Both the position numbers and the translations under genes were made by a program. A DNA stretch of 64,000 nt from Actinoplanes philippinensis (GTDB lineage: Bacteria; Actinomycetota; Actinomycetes; Mycobacteriales; Micromonosporaceae), in the NCBI RefSeq assembly GCF_900113015.1, contig NZ_FONV01000003.1, forward strand, positions 620,001-684,000, written 5' to 3'. Numbering within the stretch: position 1 is the first letter of the stretch; every line of letters starts with the position of its first letter. Positions 1-7,938 of this stretch are shown here, piece after piece. The notes beneath the pieces were generated by a model. It did no database searches and was not told the origin of the DNA. It saw nothing but the letters and a program-made list of their open reading frames with translations.

Positions 1-966
1 ACCGTCTCCCGCGTCATCAACGACAGTGCGAAAAAGGTCAACGAGGACCTGCGGGAGCGTGTCCTCGCGGCGGTGCGGCAGTTGCACTACGTGCCCAACG
101 CGCACGCGCAGAATGTGGCGCGCCCCCGCAAGTCCGCGGTCGGCGTGATCGTCCACGACGTCTCCGACCCGTACTTCGCCGAGATCACCCGCGGTCTGCA
201 ACGGCAGGCCGGGGCACACGACCGGCTCCTGGTGATCTGCAACAGCTACCGGGAGCCGGAGCGCGAGCTGGCGTATGTGGGGTTGCTGCGCGCCCAGCAG
301 GTGCACGCGCTGATCCTGGCCGGGTCCGGCTATCACGACGACGAGTTCACCGAGCGGCTCAACGGGGAGCTCGAGGCGTACCAGCAGGCCGGCGGCCGGG
401 TCGCCGTGATCGGCCGGCACCGTCTCGTCGGCACCGCGGTCCTGCCCGGCAACGAGGCCGGCGCCCACCAACTCGGCCTGCGCATCCTCGAACTCGGCCA
501 CCGCGAGATCGGCGTGATCGCCGGCCCGCGCTACCTGACCACGACGACCGACCGGCTCACCGGCTTCCGCCGCGCGTTCGCCGACACCGGCGTCGAGCTG
601 CCGACGTCCCGCCTGATCTATTCCGACTTCACCCGCGACGGTGGCGCCGCCGCGGCCGGCACCCTGATGGACGCCCAGCCCGGCCTCACCGCGCTGATCA
701 CCCTCAACGACTCGATGGCGGTCGGCGCGATGGCCACTCTCCGTGAGCGCGGCATCCGCGTCCCCGACGACGTCTCGGTCACCGGTTTCGACGACATGCC
801 GATCGCCCGCGACGTCACCCCCGCCTTGACGACGGTCCGGTTGCCGCTGGTCGAGATGGGCGAACGAGCGATGGCCCTGGCCCTCGACGACGACCACATC
901 CCACACGCCGAGCCCGCCGACGCCACGATCGCCTGGCGCGCGTCGTGCGTGCCGCCGCCACGCTGA
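1..966 (+). CDS. LacI-family transcriptional regulator (5' end outside window)
   Basis: The reading frame is open from base 1 and starts inside the DNA-binding domain: the first visible residues, TVSRVINDSAKKVNEDLRER, are the second half of a LacI helix-turn-helix. A periplasmic-binding-like sensor domain follows (GVIVHDVSDPYFAEITRGLQ; later VTGFDDMPIARDVTPALTTV, the usual C-terminal signature). About 10-20 N-terminal residues are missing. LacI proteins bind palindromic operators and release or bind DNA when a sugar or related ligand is present. The ligand cannot be read from the sequence, and its regulated genes probably lie to the left of the window. An ATG at 73 is in frame but is internal, not the start. 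Confidence 0.93.
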   Translation, partial: TVSRVINDSAKKVNEDLRERVLAAVRQLHYVPNAHAQNVARPRKSAVGVIVHDVSDPYFAEITRGLQRQAGAHDRLLVICNSYREPERELAYVGLLRAQQVHALILAGSGYHDDEFTERLNGELEAYQQAGGRVAVIGRHRLVGTAVLPGNEAGAHQLGLRILELGHREIGVIAGPRYLTTTTDRLTGFRRAFADTGVELPTSRLIYSDFTRDGGAAAAGTLMDAQPGLTALITLNDSMAVGAMATLRERGIRVPDDVSVTGFDDMPIARDVTPALTTVRLPLVEMGERAMALALDDDHIPHAEPADATIAWRASCVPPPR

Positions 967-1574
967 CCCGCCGCCGGCGCCTCCCGACGCCCGACCCACC
1001 GTGACGGGCCGCAAGGCCGCCGGTCCGCCGCCCGACGCCCAGCCGCCTCACCGTGACGGGCCGCCGGTTCGCATCCCGACGCCCGGCCCACCTCACCCGA
1101 TGCCGCGGGCTTCCCGCGTATCCGTCTTTCTTTTCGGTACGAGCCACGCCTGCACGGGTCCACGCAAGAGGCATCCTCACCGCCCCGGGTCAAGCACCAT
1201 GCCCCTCTCACACACCCGGTCGTAGCCGTCCCCCGCCTTTCCGTGGTCCGACGATCTTCCCATCGGGCGTCGCGGCAGTCGCCCCCGCCAGCCGTCGACG
1301 GATCGCGCTCGCCGACAACCGTCAAGACGATCGCCTCGCCCCCGCGGCATCGATGGATCGCGCTCACCATCAGACGCCACGACAATCGCCCGCCAGGCGT
1401 CCGTGAATCACGCTCCCCATCGGGCGTCGCGACAAACGCCCCCGCCAGGCGTCCGTGAATCACGCTCCCCATCGGGCGTCGCGACAAGGGCCCCCGCCAG
1501 GCGTCCGTGGATCACGCTCGCCACCAGGCGTCGCGACGATTGCCCCGCCAGCCGTCGACCGATCGCGCTCGCCG
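967..1574. repeat. 608-bp gene-free spacer with a degenerate 52-bp tandem repeat
   Basis: No convincing gene lies here. From about 1243 to 1610 a unit containing 'atcacgctccccatcgggcg' recurs with a period of 52 bp near 1400-1510, and at irregular spacing on either side. The array runs into the 3' end of the convergent XRE-cupin gene. Several frames stay open through the array (for example from 1403 and 1455), but they encode the same Arg/Pro-rich string out of register, as expected of a minisatellite. The part before 1240 also repeats 'accgtgacgggccg' motifs (about 1000 and 1052). Confidence 0.7.
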
Positions 1575-2141
1575 TCAGGCGTCGACGTGGTTGCGCTCGC
1601 CATCCGGATCGAACACCGCGATCACCTCGGCCGGCCCACCCCGCGCCCCGAACGCGTGCGGCGTCATCGTGGAGAAGGACGCCGCCTCTCCTTCGTGCAC
1701 GAGCACCTCCCGTTCGCCGAGCAGCAGCTCGATCGTCCCCGACAGCACCGTGAACCAGTCCCGCCCCGGATGCACCCGCTGATCCTCGGGCCGCCGTGAC
1801 GCCGGCCGGACGACCCGGATCCGCGCGACGGTGAGCCCGTTACGCCCGTCGTCCCCGCTGAGCACCCAGGTGGTCATCCCCCGCTCCGGATGGTGATGCG
1901 GCTTGATGACGACAGCATCTCCCGCCGTCTCGACAAGCTGATCAAGGCTGGCCCCGAGCGCCCGCGCGATGGCCGTTAGCTGGTCGAGCCCGATCCGCCG
2001 ATGCCCCGTCTCGATCCGGCTCAACGTCGACGGACTGAGAAAGCACCGCCCCGCCAGCTCATCGAGGGACCACCCTTTGGCGATCCGAAGCCCTCGAATC
2101 CGGGCCCGGACAATCGCATCCACCTCAGCGTCTTGCGTCAT
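1575..2141 (-). CDS. XRE-family regulator with C-terminal cupin domain
   Basis: A 188-residue protein starting at MTQDAEVDAIV. The N-terminal helix-turn-helix (about residues 10-65, LAGRCFLSPSTLSRIETGHR) is followed by a small cupin barrel (about 80-180; VHPGRDWFTVLSGTIELLLG). This is the architecture of small-molecule-sensing repressors. It is divergent from the His-rich methyltransferase, and the intergenic region holds two copies of a TGCGTCA-based element 21 bp apart, one overlapping this start codon, so autoregulation and control of the methyltransferase are likely. The frame extends upstream to 2168, but that start would lie inside the second operator copy. The effector is unknown. Confidence 0.88.
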   Translation of the reverse strand: MTQDAEVDAIVRARIRGLRIAKGWSLDELAGRCFLSPSTLSRIETGHRRIGLDQLTAIARALGASLDQLVETAGDAVVIKPHHHPERGMTTWVLSGDDGRNGLTVARIRVVRPASRRPEDQRVHPGRDWFTVLSGTIELLLGEREVLVHEGEAASFSTMTPHAFGARGGPAEVIAVFDPDGERNHVDA

Positions 2142-2168
2142 ACGCAAGATTGTATGCGTCAGCCGCAA
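2133..2168. promoter_or_regulatory. Twin operator between XRE-cupin gene and methyltransferase
   Basis: TTGCGTCATACGCAA (2133-2147) is a perfect 6-bp inverted repeat with a 3-bp spacer. ATGCGTCAGCCGCAA (2154-2168) is a related, imperfect copy. Centres at 2140 and 2161 are 21 bp apart, two helical turns, so two dimers could sit on the same DNA face. The first copy covers the XRE-cupin start codon and the second lies 21 bp before the methyltransferase ATG. Binding by the adjacent XRE protein is inferred. Confidence 0.65.
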
Positions 2169-2189
2169 TCAAGTCCTACAGTCGATCCC

Positions 2190-3290
2190 ATGGCAAACGC
2201 GAACCACCCCGACGCCCCACACCCCCGGCCCCACGCCCCCATCCCCTCGGCTCACGGCGAGGGCCGCGGCCATGGCGAGCGTCACGATCACGGCGACGGC
2301 CACGATGGCGGGCACGGACACGGCGAGGGACATGGGCCCAGCAAAGGCCGAGCACAGAGCAGCGGCAACGGGCACGGTGGCAGCCATGAACACGCTGACG
2401 GTCACGGACACGGCGGCCAGGGACACGCTGGCGGCCACGAGCACGGCGGCGGGCACGGGCACGATGGCGGGCACGGCGACGGCCTTCAAGAGATGCTGGA
2501 CCTGGACGCCGAGGTGGCCGCCGGTCAGCTGGCCGAGCTGACCACCCGTATCGCCGACCTCGCCGCCGGCCACCCGGTCCGCGACGTCCTGGACATCGGC
2601 GCAGGCACCGGAACCGGAACGTTCGCCCTGCTCCGCCGTTTCCCCGAAGCATCGGTGACCGCGATCGACACCTCCGACGAGATGCTGCGGCACCTGCAGG
2701 ACAGCGCCACCCGCCATGGCCTGGCCGACCGGATCCGCCCGCTCCGCGCCGACCTCGACGAGGCATGGCCCGCCACCGGCCAGGCTGATCTGGTGTGGGC
2801 TTCGTCGTCGATGCACCACATGGCCGACCCGGATCGGGTGCTCCGCGACATCCACGCCACCCTGCGCCCCGGCGGTTTGCTGACGGTGATCGAGATGGAG
2901 CAGATGCCCCGCTTCCTCCCCGACGACCTGGGTTTCGGCCGTCCCGGCATGGAGGCCCGCTGCCATGTCCTGCTCGACCGGGCCCGCGCCGAGCACCTGC
3001 CGCACATCGGTTCGGACTGGCCGTCCCGCCTGACCGCCGCCGGTTTCACGATCAGGGAGTCCCGTGAGGTGACCGTCGGCCTGCAGTCCCCACTTCCGGA
3101 GACCGCGATCCGCTACGCCTACGCAACCCTGGGCCGCATCCGCTCCCGCCTGGCCGACGACCTGTCCCCCGAGGACCGTTCCACCCTGGACGCGCTCCTG
3201 GCCAAGGACAGCCCGAACGCCCTGCACACCCGCTCCGACCTCCAGGTCCTGAGCACCCGGGCCGTCTGGATCGCCACCCGCCCCGAGTAG
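2190..3290 (+). CDS. SAM-dependent class I methyltransferase with His/Gly-rich N-terminal metal-binding-like tail
   Basis: A 366-residue protein from the ATG at 2190 (an alternative ATG at 2154 would add 12 residues and overlap the operator). Residues about 3-95 are very rich in His, Gly and Asp in HGH/HEHGG-type repeats, resembling nickel- or zinc-storage tails of metallochaperones. From about residue 100 a Rossmann methyltransferase follows: VLDIGAGTGTGTFALLRRFP (SAM loop), AIDTSDEM, then WASSSMHHMADPDRVLRDIH and LRPGGLLTVIEME. The substrate is not predictable. The His-rich tail suggests metal binding or a metal-handling role, and the adjacent regulator would set expression. Family membership is clear; function is not. 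Confidence 0.85.
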   Translation: MANANHPDAPHPRPHAPIPSAHGEGRGHGERHDHGDGHDGGHGHGEGHGPSKGRAQSSGNGHGGSHEHADGHGHGGQGHAGGHEHGGGHGHDGGHGDGLQEMLDLDAEVAAGQLAELTTRIADLAAGHPVRDVLDIGAGTGTGTFALLRRFPEASVTAIDTSDEMLRHLQDSATRHGLADRIRPLRADLDEAWPATGQADLVWASSSMHHMADPDRVLRDIHATLRPGGLLTVIEMEQMPRFLPDDLGFGRPGMEARCHVLLDRARAEHLPHIGSDWPSRLTAAGFTIRESREVTVGLQSPLPETAIRYAYATLGRIRSRLADDLSPEDRSTLDALLAKDSPNALHTRSDLQVLSTRAVWIATRPE

Positions 3291-3334
3291 TCCTCACCCG
3301 AACCGGCTCCCCGAGCTGCCGAAAGCCCACCGAA

Positions 3335-3393
3335 CAGCCCTGACACCGGCCCGCCCGCAACACAACCCGGGACATGGCCGGCTCTCAGGGCTG
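3335..3393. terminator. Bidirectional hairpin between convergent genes
   Basis: Nested inverted repeat: CAGCCCTGA (3335-3343) with TCAGGGCTG (3385-3393), and inside it CCGGCC (3346-3351) with GGCCGG (3376-3381). It lies between the methyltransferase stop and the stop of the convergent 745-residue gene. No U-tract is present. Confidence 0.5.
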
Positions 3394-3431
3394 CCGGAAG
3401 GCTCCGGGACAGCGCTGGGAGCAGGCTGGGC

Positions 3432-5669
3432 TCAGGCGGTGGCGGTCTCGGCGGCTCGCTCCTCGATGATGGACTTGATGCGGTCGGCCTGGACCCGGCT
3501 CTTGATGCCGGTCACGGCCTGCACCTTGTAGCGGCTCAACCGGCCGGTGCTGCGCAGGTGCTCGAAGAGCTCGGCGCCGTGCATCTCCAGCAGATCCTCG
3601 TCGCTGGCGGGGCGGACGCTCTGCGGGCGGGGCAGCAGTTCGGCCCAGGGCTGGGCGCTGCCGGGTGCGCTCATGCCGCTGAGCGCGAGCACGTAGTCGC
3701 CGATGAACCGCCGGATCGTCGCCTCGTCGAGCCGGGGCGCGCTGGGTGCGAGCAGGTCGGCGAGTTCTTCGGGGTCGAGGGGGGTGCCGTCGCCGAGCTC
3801 CTCCTCGAGGGCGGTGCGCAGGTCGAGGAGCGCCTTGTGCCAGGCGTCCGAGTCGACCGGGGCCAGCGCCGGCGACGGCAGGAAGTCGCGCCACGGGTAC
3901 GCCGACTCGACGTGCTCGCCGTCCAGCTCGCTGATGTACTCGTTGATGAACGTGCGGACCACGCCCTCACCGAGCTCCTGCACGCGCGGGGCGAGCTTGC
4001 GGGCGAGCTCGGTCCGTCGCATGTAGTTCATCTCGGGCAGGTCGTCGGCGGTGATCTCCTCGGCGACCATCTTGCTGAGCCGGTCGACGGCGAGCCGCCA
4101 CCAGGGTGATCCGGCGATGCTGACGGCCGGCCGCGCCCCGGTCGGTGTGGCCGCCCAGGCCGGCGTGGCAGCGGGCGCGGGAACAACAGCCGGCACGGGA
4201 GCGGCCGCCGAAACGGTAGCGGCCGGCGACACGGGAGAAGCCGCCGATACCGGAGCCGCCGATACCGGAGCGGCCGATACGGGAGCCGCCGATGCGGGAC
4301 CGGCGGGGGCGGCGGCCGGCAGCGATGGGACGGGAGCCGGCCCGGCCGCGCCGTCGCGGGTCACCCCACGCTGCGCCGGGATGGGCAGGACGCCTCCACC
4401 GGCCGCGATGGTCCGCTCGACGACGGTGGCACGCCCGGGAACGGCAGGAGCGGGCGCGCCGTTCGCGCCGGACCGCCCATTGACGGCGACCGGCTCGTTA
4501 GCGCCCGCCGGCCCGGCCGCATCGGCAGTCCCCGAACCGACGGTGACGGGCTCCGCCGCCCCGCTCGCGACCTCGGGATCGGCGACGGCCGCCGCCGGCT
4601 GAACGAACTGAACCGGCTCCACGAATTGAACGGCCTGACCGGACGGAGACGCGGGCACGGACGCGGCCGGAGAAGAAGGAGAAGCAGAGGGGGAAGCCGG
4701 CCCGGCGATCGAAGCAGTCAGCGGTGCCGACGGGACGGTCGCGGCGGATGTGGACGCTCCGCCGTCGGCGAGCGACCTTTCCGGGTCGGCCGGCGTGGTG
4801 AGCCCGGCCAGGACGGCGGCGGCCGGTGTCTCCGCCGGCGCCGGGGTCCGGACCGGCACGGCGATCCGCACCGCCCCCGGCACCAGCAGGTCCATCACGC
4901 GCTGGATCCGGGCGAGCTGCTCGATGACCTCGTCGACGACGGGCTCACCGGCGGTGCGCGCGTCCTTGAGGAGACGGTTGCGCCACCACGGCTTCGGGAA
5001 CCGGCCGGCGCTGACCCGGTGGTAGTTGACGACCATCCGCCGGACCTGACGGTCGGCCGCCATCCGTACCAGATCGGGGTCGTCGTCGGGGATGAGCCAA
5101 CCCCAGCGCTCCGCGAGGCGGCGCGGACTGTAGGCGAAGCGCCCTCGCCGCACCCGCTGCCCGGCGGCGGTCAGCGCCGCCCACCACATCAGGAAGATCA
5201 TGCAGGGTACGGCCAGACGCAGCAGTTTCTCGGTGAAGGTGACCGCGTTGCTGGCCACGATGACACCGGAGAGTCCCGCGATGAGGGCCGCGATCCACAG
5301 CATCGGCCCGGGGTGGCCGGGCGTGACGACGGTGCCGTCCGGCGCATAGGTGGAGGTGCGGCGATACTGCTCGGCGGCGAGCGACGTGGCGGTGAGGAAG
5401 CAGATCTCGAACACCGCGAACACCAGCACCGCGAAGATCTTCGGCAGCTTGAGCTGGTCGATCGCGATGACCCACATGCCCTCGGCGTTGAGCAGCAGAG
5501 CCAGGTTCATGCTGAAGGCCAGCGCGATCGGCCGCAGCGGCTTCTGGGATCGCCTGGCCCAGATCGCGAAGCTGATCAGGAGCACGACGCCGAGGAGGCC
5601 GCCGGCCAGCAGGACGAGGGCGGCATAGTCCTGCCAGAAGCCGGCGACCAGGTCGTTGAGCTGCTTCAC
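3432..5669 (-). CDS. Five-TM membrane protein with long Pro/Ala-rich cytoplasmic region (DUF2637-like)
   Basis: 745 residues. Five hydrophobic segments fill the first 170 residues (about 15-38, 46-70, 77-98, 119-142, 150-170). A basic stretch follows, then a low-complexity Ala/Pro/Val/Ser region (about 280-540) with an in-tandem APVSA repeat. The C-terminal part (about 545-745) is helical, with two similar units (LARKLAPRVQELGEGVVRTFI... and LADLLAPSAPRLDEATIRRFI...). The topology resembles the DUF2637/Spd-type proteins of actinomycete plasmids and integrative elements, but the match is by shape only. The start overlaps the stop of the ribbon-helix-helix gene by ATGA, so the two are co-translated. 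Function unknown; a role in conjugation or chromosome/plasmid maintenance is speculation. Confidence 0.8.
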   Translation of the reverse strand: MKQLNDLVAGFWQDYAALVLLAGGLLGVVLLISFAIWARRSQKPLRPIALAFSMNLALLLNAEGMWVIAIDQLKLPKIFAVLVFAVFEICFLTATSLAAEQYRRTSTYAPDGTVVTPGHPGPMLWIAALIAGLSGVIVASNAVTFTEKLLRLAVPCMIFLMWWAALTAAGQRVRRGRFAYSPRRLAERWGWLIPDDDPDLVRMAADRQVRRMVVNYHRVSAGRFPKPWWRNRLLKDARTAGEPVVDEVIEQLARIQRVMDLLVPGAVRIAVPVRTPAPAETPAAAVLAGLTTPADPERSLADGGASTSAATVPSAPLTASIAGPASPSASPSSPAASVPASPSGQAVQFVEPVQFVQPAAAVADPEVASGAAEPVTVGSGTADAAGPAGANEPVAVNGRSGANGAPAPAVPGRATVVERTIAAGGGVLPIPAQRGVTRDGAAGPAPVPSLPAAAPAGPASAAPVSAAPVSAAPVSAASPVSPAATVSAAAPVPAVVPAPAATPAWAATPTGARPAVSIAGSPWWRLAVDRLSKMVAEEITADDLPEMNYMRRTELARKLAPRVQELGEGVVRTFINEYISELDGEHVESAYPWRDFLPSPALAPVDSDAWHKALLDLRTALEEELGDGTPLDPEELADLLAPSAPRLDEATIRRFIGDYVLALSGMSAPGSAQPWAELLPRPQSVRPASDEDLLEMHGAELFEHLRSTGRLSRYKVQAVTGIKSRVQADRIKSIIEERAAETATA

Positions 5670-6085
5670 GAGGTGACGCCTTTCGAAGCCGGGAGGAACT
5701 CGTCGAGCGCCGCAGCGATCAGCGCGGAGCGGTTGCCGGTAGTGTGCCGTGCCGCCAGGTCGTCGATCACGGCGAGGTTGGCCGGATGGGGCCGGAGGGA
5801 CACCTGCACCCGGTCCTCGCGGTGCCGGCGGCGGCCGGACCGCTGGCTGATGAAGATGCCGTCGGTCTCGTCGGCGGGCTCACCGGCGCCGCCGACCACC
5901 TCGGCGAGCCGGGTGTGGGTGGCGTTGAGCGCGTCGAACACCAGCTGGGTGTGTGAGCGGCCGGTGTCGGCGGCCAGCTCGCGCAGCCGGGAGCGCACAC
6001 CGACGGGCAGGTAGACGATCACGCTGCCGCCGGACCGGACGGCTCCACTGTCGCCGTCGGTGATCGTGTGTGTGCTCGCTGGCAC
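5666..6085 (-). CDS. Putative ribbon-helix-helix DNA-binding protein
   Basis: 139 residues with two RHH-like segments. The first (about 20-60: SVIVYLPVGVRSRLRELAAD, then SHTQLVFDALN) and the second (about 92-130: RVQVSLRPHPANLAVIDDLA, then NRSALIAAALDEFL) each show a beta-strand followed by two helices. A charged linker joins them. A double RHH could bind DNA as an intramolecular pair. It is the first gene of a two-gene operon with the membrane protein (4-bp overlap), a layout seen in plasmid/ICE accessory modules. An 8-bp direct repeat upstream (6200-6220) may be its own operator. The fold is inferred from pattern. Confidence 0.65.
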   Translation of the reverse strand: MPASTHTITDGDSGAVRSGGSVIVYLPVGVRSRLRELAADTGRSHTQLVFDALNATHTRLAEVVGGAGEPADETDGIFISQRSGRRRHREDRVQVSLRPHPANLAVIDDLAARHTTGNRSALIAAALDEFLPASKGVTS

Positions 6086-6199
6086 GGCTGGTCCTCCCCT
6101 GTGTCGGCCGGTGTCGGCGGGCTTTCTACCACGTCCGCGTTACGGACTCGACCTGCCACGCGCGAGAGGTCTTCGCGATCTTCACGAGCGAGCCATGAG

Positions 6200-6220
6200 G
6201 CTATCCGATCGTGCTATCCG
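6200..6220. promoter_or_regulatory. Direct repeat GCTATCCG upstream of RHH gene
   Basis: GCTATCCG occurs at 6200-6207 and 6213-6220, a 13-bp period. RHH repressors commonly bind short direct or inverted repeats at about this spacing. The site is 115 bp upstream of the RHH start and 124 bp upstream of the divergent 213-residue gene, so it could serve either. Binding is inferred. Confidence 0.35.
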
Positions 6221-6343
6221 TTCGCGATCGCCGCGGGCCCCGGGTGGCGGCCGTCTCTCCGGCCCGGCCCGGGTGGCGAAGATCCATTCCTCCCCCTACG
6301 GTCGGAATCGATCGGTCGTACGCGGGGGAAGGTTCCGAAGGTG

Positions 6344-6985
6344 ATGGTCTGGACGTGGGCGGCCGTCGCCGTCGCGGCTGTCGTGATCATCCTGACGAGT
6401 GTGGCGGCGGTGGCGGTGTGGCAGCGGCCGTCCCGGGCGCCGGCGGTGCCGGGTGAGGTGCAGGAGCTGCTGGCCGATGTGGACGCGGTGCGTGCCGCCG
6501 CCGACCGGGCCGCCGCCGAGGCCGACGAGGCGCGCCGCCGGGCCGAGCTGGCCGCCGGCGCACGTGATCAGGCGGAGGACCGGTTCCTGGAGGCGCAGTG
6601 GGAGGCCCGGGTCGCCACCGTCGACGAGACACATCTGCTGGTGCAGCGGGCGGCGCTCGCGGCGTATCGGCGGGGTGAGCTGTCGGTGGAGCAGCTGAAC
6701 GGGATCTGGCACTCGGCCGGCCCACCGGCGGCGCTGCTCGACGACGGCCGGGTGCGGGATGCCCGCCGGGCGTATGAGGCGGCCGTCGCGGAGACGGTTC
6801 AGGTCCGCGAGCAGGCGCATGTGGCGTCGGTCGCCGCCGAGGTGCTGGTGGAGGAGGTGTGGAATGCGGAGTTCGACGCCGTCGAGGCCTGGGAGGCGCA
6901 GGAGGCGGCCCGTCCCACCCTGGACAAGCTGTTCGTCGACACCCCGTCACCGGCCCCGGGTGACCACGCCGACCGGCAGGGTTAG
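6344..6985 (+). CDS. Single-pass membrane protein with coiled coil, unknown function
   Basis: 213 residues from the ATG at 6344, with a purine-rich GGGGGAAGG about 12 bp upstream. Residues 3-25 form one membrane helix (AAVAVAAVVIILTSVAAVAV). Residues 40-90 are Ala/Glu/Arg-rich and heptad-like (AAADRAAAEADEARRRAELA), predicted coiled coil. The remainder is also helical and acidic. It was not matched to a named family. Its stop codon overlaps the stop of the convergent DUF6584-type gene (TTAG shared), so the two mRNAs are complementary at their 3' ends. A structural or envelope-associated role is possible but not shown. Confidence 0.75.
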   Translation: MVWTWAAVAVAAVVIILTSVAAVAVWQRPSRAPAVPGEVQELLADVDAVRAAADRAAAEADEARRRAELAAGARDQAEDRFLEAQWEARVATVDETHLLVQRAALAAYRRGELSVEQLNGIWHSAGPPAALLDDGRVRDARRAYEAAVAETVQVREQAHVASVAAEVLVEEVWNAEFDAVEAWEAQEAARPTLDKLFVDTPSPAPGDHADRQG

Positions 6986-7740
6986 AGGAACCATCGGACG
7001 ACGGTGACCACGCCGATCACCGCGAAGGCCACCAGCAGCAGGAAGATGACGGCGACGGTCGCCCCGTTGTCGTCGACCGGGGGCTGCGACGCCCGGCGCG
7101 CCGGAGCAGCGGGAACGGGATCCGGCGCGGGCGCGACCCAGGGAGCGGGCGGCCCGGCCGACAAAGGCCGGCCGGGCAACGGCGCATCGGACAACGGCGC
7201 GTCGGGCAAAGGCGCGTCGGGCAAAGGCGCGTCGGACAAAGGCACAGCGGGCAGAGGTGCGTCGGACAGACGCACGGCAGGCAGAGGTGCGTCGGACAGA
7301 CGCACGGCAGGCAGAGGTGCGTCGGACAACGGCCCGGCGGGCGGAGGTGCTGCCGGTGAGGGTGACGGCGTGCTGGGAGGCGGCGCGGCCGGTGAGGCGG
7401 CCCGGTCGGTCAGCTCCGCGAAACGGGCAGCGGCGAGGCGGCCCAGACCACGGGGCTGCTCGCCCCGCAGGATGAGCGCCCGCAGCTGGTCCGGCGCGGA
7501 GCGGTAGTAGGCCTTGTCGAACGCCGCGAGTTCGGCCGGGGTGACGTCCTCGGTGAGGTAGCCCCAACGTCCGGCCTCGGCGAGGTTTCCGGTGCGGCGG
7601 TGCACAGCGGCGAGCCGCGCCCGCAGCCCGAGATCGTAGGGGTCGGCGGCGATGAGGCTGTTCAGCCGCTGGGCGGCGAGATGGGTGTGGCCGCGATCGA
7701 GGTCGGCGTCCACTTTGGCCAGGACATCGGACTTCGCCAT
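6982..7740 (-). CDS. DUF6584-like protein with repeat linker and C-terminal membrane anchor
   Basis: 252 residues starting MAKSDVLAKVDADLDRGHTH. The N-terminal about 120 residues look like the actinobacterial DUF6584 helical repeat domain (LAAQRLNSLIAADPYDLGLR). A Pro/Ala/Ser linker follows, in which the 10-residue unit RLSDAPLPAV and variants occur about seven times in tandem. One C-terminal membrane helix ends the protein (VAVIFLLLVAFAVIGVVTVV). This is a tail-anchored layout with the helical domain in the cytosol. The frame continues upstream to 7896 but only through an 18-bp tandem repeat, so the ATG at 7740 is preferred. Function unknown. Confidence 0.8.
   Translation of the reverse strand: MAKSDVLAKVDADLDRGHTHLAAQRLNSLIAADPYDLGLRARLAAVHRRTGNLAEAGRWGYLTEDVTPAELAAFDKAYYRSAPDQLRALILRGEQPRGLGRLAAARFAELTDRAASPAAPPPSTPSPSPAAPPPAGPLSDAPLPAVRLSDAPLPAVRLSDAPLPAVPLSDAPLPDAPLPDAPLSDAPLPGRPLSAGPPAPWVAPAPDPVPAAPARRASQPPVDDNGATVAVIFLLLVAFAVIGVVTVVRWFL
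7160..7345. repeat. 30-bp in-frame tandem repeat inside the DUF6584-like gene
   Basis: The unit 'gcgtcggacagacgcacggc' plus ten more bases repeats at a 30-bp period near 7257-7345. Shorter 15/30-bp variants ('gcgtcgggcaaaggc') extend to about 7180. Every copy keeps frame and encodes PLSDAPLPAV-like decapeptides, so the array can change linker length without disrupting the gene. Confidence 0.75.
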
Positions 7741-7765
7741 GCCGCCGATTCTGGCGGGCACGCGC

Positions 7766-7862
7766 CACCCGGCAGAAGCAAGCCCTACCGGAAGCAAAGC
7801 CCTACCGGAAGCAGGGCACGGCGAGAGCAGGGCACGGCGAGAGCAGGGCACGGCGAGAGCAG
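7766..7862. repeat. Short tandem repeats upstream of the DUF6584-like gene
   Basis: Two adjacent arrays: 'gccctaccggaagca' (2-3 copies, about 7780-7815) and 'agcagggcacggcgag' with an 18-bp period (3 copies, about 7811-7862). They occupy the promoter side of the DUF6584-like gene. Confidence 0.65.
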
Positions 7863-7878
7863 AAAACCACCGAATACC

Positions 7879-7912
7879 GAACGGCCCGGCTGCCATGGCA
7901 ACCGGGCCGTTC
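7879..7912 (-). terminator. Hairpin terminator after the three-repeat secreted protein gene
   Basis: Perfect 11-bp stem GAACGGCCCGG (7879-7889) with CCGGGCCGTTC (7902-7912), 12-nt loop, 27 bp downstream of the minus-strand stop at 7939. A T-containing stretch follows on the minus strand. Confidence 0.75.
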
Positions 7913-7938
7913 CGAGGATCACCCGAGGTGGTACGGGT

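Noticed and set aside
73..966. First LacI gene complete from the ATG at 73
   Set aside because: The frame is open before 73 and encodes the rest of the helix-turn-helix, so 73 is internal.
1001..1799. Several short ORFs downstream of the first LacI gene
   Set aside because: They are out-of-register readings of the 52-bp repeat and have no ribosome site.
2169..3227. Minus-strand ORF opposite the His-rich methyltransferase
   Set aside because: It is the complement of the His/Gly-rich repeats; no plausible fold or start.
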